NCBI GenBank assembly: GCA_023446735.1
Contig: JAEXPQ010000349.1
Location: 1 to 12,162 of the forward strand
Direction of reading: 5' to 3'
Length of the DNA: 12,162 nucleotides
Source of the DNA: Verrucomicrobiota bacterium
Lineage (GTDB): Bacteria; Verrucomicrobiota; Verrucomicrobiia; Opitutales; Opitutaceae
The notes below the pieces were generated by a model, which did not search any database, had not been told where the DNA came from, and saw nothing but the letters and a program-made list of their open reading frames with translations. A program made the position numbers and the translations under genes. Below, piece after piece: positions 6,086 to 12,162 of the stretch; position 1 is the first letter of the stretch; each line of letters opens with the position of its first letter.

Positions 6086-9000
6086 CAGGCGGGCTTCAGG
6101 TCGTGCTCGTCGTCGTGGCGGAGCTTCTTGGCGGCGAGGTAGGCGTACATCGCGGGGATCACGTAGAGCGTGAGGAAGCCCGAGAAGAGCAGGCCGCCCA
6201 CGACGGCCACGCCGAGCGAGGTGCGGCTGCCGCCGGCGGTGCCGAGGTTGAGCGCGATGGGCAGGATGCCGAGGATGGTCGAAAGGCTCGTCATCAGGAT
6301 CGGGCGGAAACGCTGCACGGCGGCATCGTGTACGGCGCCGACGCGGTCCAGACCGGCGTGGCGGCGCTGGTTGGCGAACTCGACGATGAGGATGCCGTTC
6401 TTGGTCACCAACCCGATGAGCATGATGATGCCGATCTGGCTGAAGACGTTGAGCGTGAGCCCGGTAAACCAGAGCGAGAGCACGGCGCCGGCGATCGAAA
6501 GCGGCACGGTGAGCAGGATGATCAACGGATCGCGGAAGCTCTCGAACTGCGCGGCAAGCACGAGGTAGATCAGCACCAGGGCGAAGACGAACGCGAAGAG
6601 CAGGCTGCTCGAGCTGTCGAGGAAGTCGCGCGACTGGCCGGCGAGGTCGGTGGTGATGCTCTCGGGCAGCTGGGCGGCGGCGACCTCGTCGAGCGCGGCG
6701 AGCGCCTGGCCGAGCGTGTATCCGGGCGCCGGGGTGCCGGAAAGCGTGGCGGCGACGAAGCGGTTGTAGCGGTAGATCGCGGGCGGGCCGACGGTCTCCT
6801 CGAGGGTCACGAGGTTGTCGAGCGGCACGAGGCGGCCGGAGCGGCTGCGCACGTGGAGGCGGCGCAGGTCGTTGGGCTCGTTGCGGTCGGCGCGCGCGAC
6901 CTGGCCGATCACCTGGTACTGGCGGCCCTCCATGACGAAGTAGCCGAAGCGTGTTTCGCCGAAGGCGAGCTGGAGGGTGCGGCCGATGTCGGCGATGCTG
7001 ATGTCGAGCTCGGCGGCCTTGGCGCGGTCGATGCGCACGCTGAGCTCGGGGCGGGTGATCTTGAGGTCGAAGTCGACGAAGCGCAGCTCCGGGCGTTGGC
7101 GGGCGGCGTCGAGGAACTTGGGCAGGATGTCGCGCAGGGCGGCGAGGTCGGGGGCCTTGAGCACGTACTGAACGGGTTGGCCGCCAAAGCGGCTGCCGAT
7201 GGTGGGCGGCTGCGTGGGGCGGCCGAAGAGGGCGTCGAACTTGAGCAGGTCGGCGGAGACCTGGTCGAAGATCTCCTGCTGTGAACGGGTGCGTTGGTCG
7301 GGCTCGACCAGGTAGACGTTCTGCATGCCGGTATTGGAGCCGCCACCCCAGCCGGCGACGGAGAACGTGCGATGGATCTCGGGGACCGCGTCGGCCAGTT
7401 GGAGCGCGTAGGCATCGAGGCGCTCGGCGGTGTATTCGTAGGTGGCGCCCTCGGGGGCGCTGAACTGGACGCGGAGGTTGGAGCGGTCCTCGAGCGGTGC
7501 GAGCTCGGAGGGCAGGCGCAGGCCCACGAGCACGATGGCGGCGATGCAGGCGGCGAAGAGCGGCCAGGAGAGCCAGCGGTGGCGCAGGAACGCGCCGAGG
7601 GAGCGGCGGTAGCCTTCGGTGAGGCGGCGGAAAAACGGCTCGGTCCAGCGGTGGAAACGGCTGTGCTTGTGCTGTGGTTTCAGGATGAAACGGCACAGCA
7701 TCGGCGAGAGCGTGAGCGCCACGAAGGCGGAGACGAGGACCGCGCCGGCCACGACCACGCCGAACTCGCGGAAGAGCCGGCCGGTGAGGCCGGACATGAA
7801 GAGGATCGGAACGAAGACCGTGGCGAGCGTCACGGTGGTGGAGATGACCGCGAAGAAGATCTCGCGCGTGCCGTGCACGGCGGCGGCGTAGGGGCGGGCG
7901 CCGCCCTCGACCTTGGTGTAGATGTTCTCGAGCACGACGATGGCGTCGTCGACCACCAGGCCGATCGCGAGCACGAGCGCGACGAGGGTGAGCACGTTGA
8001 TCGTGAACCCCGCCAGGTACATGATGAAGAACGCGGCGACGAGGGAGACGGGGATCGCGAGGACGGGGATGGCGGTCGCGCGCCAGTCGCGCAGGAACAC
8101 GTAGATGATCAGCGCCACCAGCGAGAACGCGATGAGGAGCGTCTCGCCCACCTCGGTGATCGCCCGGCGCACGGAGGTGGTGAAGTCGTAGCCGAGGTCG
8201 AGCACGATGCCCTCGGGCAGCTCGGCGCGGATACGGTCGAGGCGGCGGTGGACCTCGTTGGCGATGGCGATGGCGTCGGTGTTGGGCTGGGGGACGACGG
8301 CGATGCCGATGTTGGGGCGGCCGAGGATCTTGGCGCTGTGGCGGATGTTCTCGGCCTCGAGGCGGGCCTCGCCGATGTCGCGCAGCTCGAGGATGCGGCC
8401 CTTCTGCTGGCGGATGATCATGCGGTTGAACTCCGCGGGCGTGGTGAGCCGGCCGAAGGTGCGGATGGTGAGCTCCGTGCTGGAACCCTCGATGCGGCCG
8501 GAGGGCAGGTCGACGTTCTGGGCGTTGAGCGCCTGCTGCACATCCAGCGGGGTGACGCCGTGGGCGGCCATGCGCACGGGGTCGAGCCAGAGGCGCATGG
8601 CGTAGCGCTTCTCGCCGAAGATGCGCACGGTGCTTACGCCCGGCACGGTCTGGATGCGCTCCTTCACCACGGTGGTGGCGTAGTGGGAGAGCTCGAGGAT
8701 CGAGTGGCGGTCGCTGTTGAGCGCGAGGAAGAGGATGGGCTCGGAATCGGCGTCGGCCTTCTCGACGACGGGCGGGTTGGCGTCGACGGGGAGGCGGCGC
8801 ACGGCCTGGTTGACCTTGTCGCGCACGTCGTTGGCGGCGCGCTCGAGGTCGGCGGAGATGTCGAACTCGACGCGGATGTTGCTGCGGCCCTCGGCGGAGC
8901 TGGAGGAGATGACGCGGATGCCGTCGATGCCGTTGACGACCTGTTCGAGCGTCTCGGTGATCTGGGAGTCGACGACCTCGGCGGAGGCGCCGGGGTAGGT

Positions 9001-9147
9001 GGTGGAGACGGTGATGACGGGGGCGTCGACGGCCGGGTACTCGCGCACGCCCAGCATCGTGAGGCTCACGGCGCCGAGCAGGATCAGCACCGTGGAGAGG
9101 ACGATCGCGAGGACGGGGCGGCGGATGCAGGTCTCGGAGAGCGACAT
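6085..9147 (-). CDS. RND-family multidrug efflux permease (HAE1/AcrB type)
   Basis: This 1020-aa inner-membrane proton antiporter is the usual length for AcrB/MdtB/MexF-like pumps. Visible: TM1 at about 12-32, a periplasmic porter region with YPGASAEVVDSQIT (51-64), and the TM4 proton-relay motif GLVVDDAIVVLEN with paired aspartates D400/D401. The second-half repeat has the matching lysine in GLVTKNGILIVEFANQ (about K916). The last helix is followed by a short charged tail, AAKKLRHDDEHDLKPA. All key relay residues are present, so it should be active. It starts 6 bases after the adaptor gene stops, so the two form one operon. Substrate cannot be told from sequence alone. A drug or hydrophobic-compound exporter is more likely than a heavy-metal (CusA) type, because the length, the DD pair and the adaptor type fit HAE1. 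Confidence 0.96.
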   Translation of the reverse strand: MSLSETCIRRPVLAIVLSTVLILLGAVSLTMLGVREYPAVDAPVITVSTTYPGASAEVVDSQITETLEQVVNGIDGIRVISSSSAEGRSNIRVEFDISADLERAANDVRDKVNQAVRRLPVDANPPVVEKADADSEPILFLALNSDRHSILELSHYATTVVKERIQTVPGVSTVRIFGEKRYAMRLWLDPVRMAAHGVTPLDVQQALNAQNVDLPSGRIEGSSTELTIRTFGRLTTPAEFNRMIIRQQKGRILELRDIGEARLEAENIRHSAKILGRPNIGIAVVPQPNTDAIAIANEVHRRLDRIRAELPEGIVLDLGYDFTTSVRRAITEVGETLLIAFSLVALIIYVFLRDWRATAIPVLAIPVSLVAAFFIMYLAGFTINVLTLVALVLAIGLVVDDAIVVLENIYTKVEGGARPYAAAVHGTREIFFAVISTTVTLATVFVPILFMSGLTGRLFREFGVVVAGAVLVSAFVALTLSPMLCRFILKPQHKHSRFHRWTEPFFRRLTEGYRRSLGAFLRHRWLSWPLFAACIAAIVLVGLRLPSELAPLEDRSNLRVQFSAPEGATYEYTAERLDAYALQLADAVPEIHRTFSVAGWGGGSNTGMQNVYLVEPDQRTRSQQEIFDQVSADLLKFDALFGRPTQPPTIGSRFGGQPVQYVLKAPDLAALRDILPKFLDAARQRPELRFVDFDLKITRPELSVRIDRAKAAELDISIADIGRTLQLAFGETRFGYFVMEGRQYQVIGQVARADRNEPNDLRRLHVRSRSGRLVPLDNLVTLEETVGPPAIYRYNRFVAATLSGTPAPGYTLGQALAALDEVAAAQLPESITTDLAGQSRDFLDSSSSLLFAFVFALVLIYLVLAAQFESFRDPLIILLTVPLSIAGAVLSLWFTGLTLNVFSQIGIIMLIGLVTKNGILIVEFANQRRHAGLDRVGAVHDAAVQRFRPILMTSLSTILGILPIALNLGTAGGSRTSLGVAVVGGLLFSGFLTLYVIPAMYAYLAAKKLRHDDEHDLKPA

Positions 9148-9153
9148 GGTGGA

Positions 9154-10203
9154 TCAAGGACGGGGCTCGAGGACATGGACGGCAGCGCCGGGGCGGAGCC
9201 GCAGGAGATTGCTGACGAGGACGGTGTCGCCCGGCTTGAGGCCGCTGACGATCTGCACCTCGTCCTCGGTGCGCAGGCCGGTCTTCACCTCGCGCAGGAC
9301 GGCCTTGCCGTCGACGGCGAGCCAGACGCTCTGGCCCTTGATGGAGGCGACGATGGCGGAAGTCGGGATCAGGATACCGTCGTCGGTGGGGGCGAGGGAG
9401 AGCTCGATGTTGGCGAAGGCGCCGGGGATGAGGCGGCGCTCGGGGTTGGGCACGAGGCCGCGCACGACGAGGCTGCGGGTGGTGGCGTCGATCTGCGGCT
9501 CGATCGCGGTGATGCGGCCCTCGAAGCGCTGCGCGCTGCTCGCCACCGAGAAGGTGAACGGGAGGCCGGGCTTCACCTCGTCGGCGTAGCGCTCGGGGAG
9601 GGTGAAGTCGACGCGCAGGGCGCTGAGGTCCTGGAGGGTGGTGAGCGCGGTGTTCTTCGTGACGAAGGCACCCTCGCTCTCGCGGCGCAGGCCGACGACG
9701 CCGGCGAAGGGCGCGCGGATGGCGGTCTTGGCGATGTCGATCTGCAGGCGGGCGATCTCGGCGGCGACCACATCGAGGTCGGCCTGGGCGCGGTCGAGCT
9801 CCTGGCGGCTGGTGGTGTTCGCGCTGAAGAGCTCGCGCTGGCGTTGGGCGGTGTCGGAAAGGTTGCGACGGCGGATCTCGAGGCGGTGGAGCTCGGCCTG
9901 GAGCTCGGCGTCGTCGAGTTGGAAGAGCAGGTCGCCCTGGGCGACGGTGGCGCCCTCGGTGCAGGCGACCTTCACGAGGCGGCGGTCGCTCTCGCTGACG
10001 ATGGTGACGGATTCGCGGGCGAGCAGGGTGCCGACGGAGTTGAGGCGCTGGACGATCTGCGTGCCGGCGACGCGCAGGCCCTCGGCCGGGAGGGCCGCGG
10101 CGGGCGCGGTCGCGGCCGGTGCGGCGGGTTTGGCGGAGTCGCGCGAGCAGCCGGCGAGGAGGGCGAGGCCGAGCGCGGCGGTAAGGGGAAGGAGACGTGG
10201 CAT
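9154..10203 (-). CDS. Periplasmic adaptor (membrane fusion) lipoprotein of RND efflux pump
   Basis: This 349-aa HlyD/AcrA-type adaptor links the permease to an outer-membrane channel. It has a lipoprotein signal peptide with lipobox LAGC (Cys19), followed by an Ala/Pro linker (24-40). The split lipoyl domain is at about 64-100 (VACTEGATVAQGDLLFQLDD) and 160-195 (IRAPFAGVVGLRRESEGAFV). Between them is a short coiled-coil hairpin (about 98-158). The beta-barrel (about 200-270, VDFTLPERYADEVKPG) and membrane-proximal domain end the protein. The short hairpin resembles MdtA/TriA-like adaptors. The ATG at 10203 gives a proper signal peptide; the earlier in-frame start at 10245 would put 14 residues before it. 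The permease follows directly. No TolC-like gene is present, so the channel must be encoded elsewhere. Confidence 0.94.
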   Translation of the reverse strand: MPRLLPLTAALGLALLAGCSRDSAKPAAPAATAPAAALPAEGLRVAGTQIVQRLNSVGTLLARESVTIVSESDRRLVKVACTEGATVAQGDLLFQLDDAELQAELHRLEIRRRNLSDTAQRQRELFSANTTSRQELDRAQADLDVVAAEIARLQIDIAKTAIRAPFAGVVGLRRESEGAFVTKNTALTTLQDLSALRVDFTLPERYADEVKPGLPFTFSVASSAQRFEGRITAIEPQIDATTRSLVVRGLVPNPERRLIPGAFANIELSLAPTDDGILIPTSAIVASIKGQSVWLAVDGKAVLREVKTGLRTEDEVQIVSGLKPGDTVLVSNLLRLRPGAAVHVLEPRP

Positions 10204-10441
10204 GGCGAAGAGGCGAAGATTGGTGTGTGCGTTGGGCGATGGCAACGGGCGAGGGCGGGTGGGCGACGTGCGAAAGCGCAGCGGCGCATTAAGGAAGGAA
10301 ACAAGTGGGTGAGGTGGGCCTGACGCGGGTGCTTGGGCCGGTCGGTGCGGGCGGAGACGCGGCGGAGCGCAGTGGCGTTACCGCGGAAACCGGCGGTGTG
10401 GGGCGGCGGCGCGAAAACGTGGTTTGCCGTGCGCGGGACGG
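10204..10441. other. Divergent intergenic region between efflux operon and purU
   Basis: This 238-base gap must hold the promoters of the adaptor/permease operon (minus) and of purU (plus). I see no convincing -35/-10 pair, operator palindrome, regulator gene or RNA gene in it. Short open frames across it have no recognisable content. Confidence 0.5.
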
Positions 10442-11332
10442 GTGTCTAGCCCTTCGCCCATCGTGTCCTCTGTCGTCGCTTCCTCCTCCGCTCCCATCAT
10501 CACCGCCCTGTTGCACGGGCCGGACCGCCGCGGGCTCGTGGCGCAGGTCGCCGGCTGGATCTCGTTGCGCGGAGGCAACATCCTCCACGCCGACCAGCAT
10601 CGCGACGAGGAGGCGGGCGTGTTTTTCCAGCGCATGGAATGGGTGCCCGAGGGCGACCCGGCGGTGGATGTGCGGGAGTTTGCGGCGTTCGGCGACAGTC
10701 TCGGCATGAAGACCGATGTGCGCGTCTCGACCGAGCGCACGAAGATGGTGCTGTTCGTGTCGAAGTTCGACCACTGCTTCCACGATCTGCTGTTGCGCTG
10801 GAAGGCGGGGGATTTCGCGGGCGACTTTGTGGCGGTGATTTCCAACCACACCGATCTGGAGAACGCGACGAAGGTTTACGGGCTGCCGTTCCACCATGTG
10901 CCGGTGGCGGCCGCGACCAAGCCTGCCGCCGAGGCGAAGCAGATCGAAATCTGCAAACAGTACGGGGCCGGGCTGGTGGTGATGGCGCGCTACATGCAGG
11001 TGCTTTCGCCGGAGTTTCTCGCCACCGTGGGCTGCCCGGTGATCAACATCCACCACTCGTTCCTGCCGGCGTTCGCGGGCGGCAAGCCCTACCACCAGGC
11101 GCACGAGCGGGGGGTGAAGCTCATCGGCGCCACGGCGCACTTCGCGACCGCGGTGCTCGACGACGGCCCGATCATCCACCAGGACGTCGCGCGCGTGACG
11201 CACCGGCACGGCGTCGAGGATCTCGTGCGCAAGGGCCGCGATCTCGAGCGCCTCGTGCTCGCGCAGGCCGTGCGCTGGTACCTCGACCACCGGGTGCTCG
11301 TCTACGGGCGCAAGACGGTGGTGTTCGACTGA
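10442..11332 (+). CDS. purU: Formyltetrahydrofolate deformylase
   Basis: PurU hydrolyses 10-formyl-tetrahydrofolate to formate and tetrahydrofolate, balancing one-carbon pools and supplying formate for purine synthesis. The N-terminal ACT domain is visible (about 18-90: ITALLHGPDRRGLVAQVAGW, then GGNILHADQH). It is followed by the formyltransferase-fold catalytic domain, with MARYMQVLSPEFL and the active-site VINIHHSFLPAFAGGKPYHQ (N202, H204). KLIGATAHF and LDDGPIIHQDV (D240) complete the N-H-D catalytic set. The length of 296 aa is close to the usual 280-290. The start is uncertain: there is no ATG near the N-terminus. GTG at 10442, preceded by GGGACGG, is chosen over GTG at 10463 and TTG at 10424. 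It stands alone, convergent with the response regulator 54 bases downstream. Confidence 0.95.
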   Translation: MSSPSPIVSSVVASSSAPIITALLHGPDRRGLVAQVAGWISLRGGNILHADQHRDEEAGVFFQRMEWVPEGDPAVDVREFAAFGDSLGMKTDVRVSTERTKMVLFVSKFDHCFHDLLLRWKAGDFAGDFVAVISNHTDLENATKVYGLPFHHVPVAAATKPAAEAKQIEICKQYGAGLVVMARYMQVLSPEFLATVGCPVINIHHSFLPAFAGGKPYHQAHERGVKLIGATAHFATAVLDDGPIIHQDVARVTHRHGVEDLVRKGRDLERLVLAQAVRWYLDHRVLVYGRKTVVFD

Positions 11333-11386
11333 GGAACGCGGGGGAGCGCCCGGATTCTGGGATGCTCAGCGCGGCGAGCTCCCGGG

Positions 11387-12121
11387 TCACAGCCCCAATT
11401 TGTCGCGAAAGAGCTGCGACTGACGACGGGAGAGCTCGACGGTGCGGCCGCCGGTGAGCGTGGCCTTGAGGCAGCCGCTGAACCACGGCTCGACCCGCTC
11501 CACGTTGCGCAGGTTGATCAGTTGTGCGCGGTTGGCGCGAAAGAACAGCTCCTCGGGCAGACGTTCTTCGAGCTGGACGAGCGAGCGGTGCAGCAGCGGG
11601 GTGCCGTCGGCGAGCCAGAGGCGGACCGAATCGCCTTCGCTCTCGAGGCCGCGGATCGACTCCAGCGGGACGAACCAGCAACGGTCCTCGTGGCGCACGA
11701 ACACCTTTTCCGTGGGACGGAGGCGGGGCGGCGGCAGGACCGGAAGAGGGTCGGCGTCGGCCGTGCCCGCGGGGTGGTTGCGCAGGCGGGCGAGGGCGAC
11801 GGCCAAGCGCTCGGGCTCGATCGGTTTGACGAGGTAGTCGAGGGCGCCGAACTCGAAGGCCCGGAGGGCGTGCTGGTCGAACGCGGTCGTGAAGATCACG
11901 GCCGGCACGCCGGCTCGCAGCGAGGCGAGGAGATCGAAACCGGTCTCCTCGGGCATCTGGACATCGAGGAAGAGGAGGTCGGGCTGGGCGCGGGCGATCA
12001 AGGCGCGGGCCGCGTCGGCATCTTCGGCTTCGCCCAAGATCTCGACTCCGGGGTGGGCACGCAGGAGGCGGCGCATCTCGGCGCGAGCGAGCGGTTCGTC
12101 GTCGATGATCAGGGCTTTCAC
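11387..12121 (-). CDS. LytTR-family response regulator
   Basis: This 244-aa cytoplasmic DNA-binding response regulator has a receiver domain at about 1-115. It shows the acidic pair D7/D8, phospho-acceptor D53 in LLFLDVQMPEETGFD, T79 and K99 in the YLVKP motif. A Pro-rich linker leads to a LytTR DNA-binding domain (about 138-244), with FVRHEDRCWFVPLESIRGLE, FFRANRAQLINLRNV and the ending LSRRQSQLFRDKLGL. This is the AlgR/LytR/AgrA layout. The start is a GTG at 12121 giving MKALIIDDEP, the standard beginning. The GTGA at this start could overlap the stop of an upstream gene entering from the right edge. In this family that gene is usually a LytS/YehU-type histidine kinase, but only 41 bases remain and it cannot be identified. 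Confidence 0.95.
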   Translation of the reverse strand: MKALIIDDEPLARAEMRRLLRAHPGVEILGEAEDADAARALIARAQPDLLFLDVQMPEETGFDLLASLRAGVPAVIFTTAFDQHALRAFEFGALDYLVKPIEPERLAVALARLRNHPAGTADADPLPVLPPPRLRPTEKVFVRHEDRCWFVPLESIRGLESEGDSVRLWLADGTPLLHRSLVQLEERLPEELFFRANRAQLINLRNVERVEPWFSGCLKATLTGGRTVELSRRQSQLFRDKLGL

Positions 12122-12162
12122 GGATGGCAGGAGGCGGAGGGCCGAAGCGGGCAGCGCGGAGT

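Noticed and set aside
5864..9157. Open frame of about 1100 codons on the minus strand in another frame of the permease
   Set aside because: It is Arg/Pro/His-rich nonsense overlapping the permease, whose own frame shows clear RND motifs.
7294..10323. Open frame of about 1000 codons on the plus strand, antisense to the efflux genes
   Set aside because: It is composed almost wholly of Gly, Ala, Glu, Asp, Val and Arg in low-complexity runs, mirrors the codon bias of the real minus-strand permease and adaptor, and has no recognisable domain. It is a high-GC shadow frame.
11342..11383. Inverted repeat GGGAGC/GCTCCC between purU and the response regulator as a terminator
   Set aside because: The stem is only 6 bp with a loop of about 30 bases and no T-run; it is not distinguishable from chance in GC-rich DNA.
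1..12162. CRISPR arrays, tRNA or rRNA genes, phage or toxin-antitoxin modules
   Set aside because: No spaced direct repeats, cloverleaf sequences, rRNA segments, integrase or defence-type genes were seen. The only repeats are the REP-like hairpins and the contiguous heptamer array.

Overview
The window is high-GC bacterial chromosome (about two thirds G+C by eye). It looks like the Verrucomicrobiota, probably an Opitutaceae-like lineage. That is inferred from the gene content, not from a marker gene. The pointers are a kinase fused to a RapZ C-terminal domain beside a MurU-like nucleotidyltransferase, a sigma-factor operon ending in a membrane-anchored protein with a pseudopilin-like tail, and degenerate heptamer repeats between genes.

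Left part (1-3490): a REP-associated tyrosine transposase (RAYT) on the + strand is followed by a cluster of REP-like hairpins (about 1033-1256). Several carry a GTAG or GGAG tetranucleotide 5' of the stem when read on the minus strand. Converging on this cluster is a minus-strand pair: an AmgK-like sugar kinase fused to RapZ-C (2054-3490), then a MurU-like sugar-1-phosphate nucleotidyltransferase (1268-1972). Together they resemble the anomeric kinase plus uridylyltransferase branch of peptidoglycan sugar recycling.

Middle (3491-5972): a divergent intergenic region holds eight copies of a 7-base tandem repeat. It is followed by a + strand operon of three tightly packed genes: an ECF-type sigma factor, a small cysteine-free single-pass membrane protein in the position where an anti-sigma factor is often found, and a 496-aa membrane-anchored protein of unknown function. 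The operon ends at a near-perfect long inverted repeat (5973-6085), which is two REP units head to head (a REPIN). It fills the whole gap to the converging efflux operon.

Right part (6085-12162): a minus-strand tripartite-efflux pair encodes a periplasmic adaptor lipoprotein followed 6 bases later by an HAE1-type RND permease; no TolC-like outer-membrane gene is visible. After a 238-base divergent gap comes formyltetrahydrofolate deformylase (purU) on +. A LytTR-family response regulator on minus converges on it, and its partner kinase probably lies beyond the right edge.

The least ordinary content is the REP/RAYT system, which shows two different stem families in one window, and the AmgK-RapZ fusion, which puts a kinase of cell-wall sugar recycling and an amino-sugar-sensing domain in one polypeptide.
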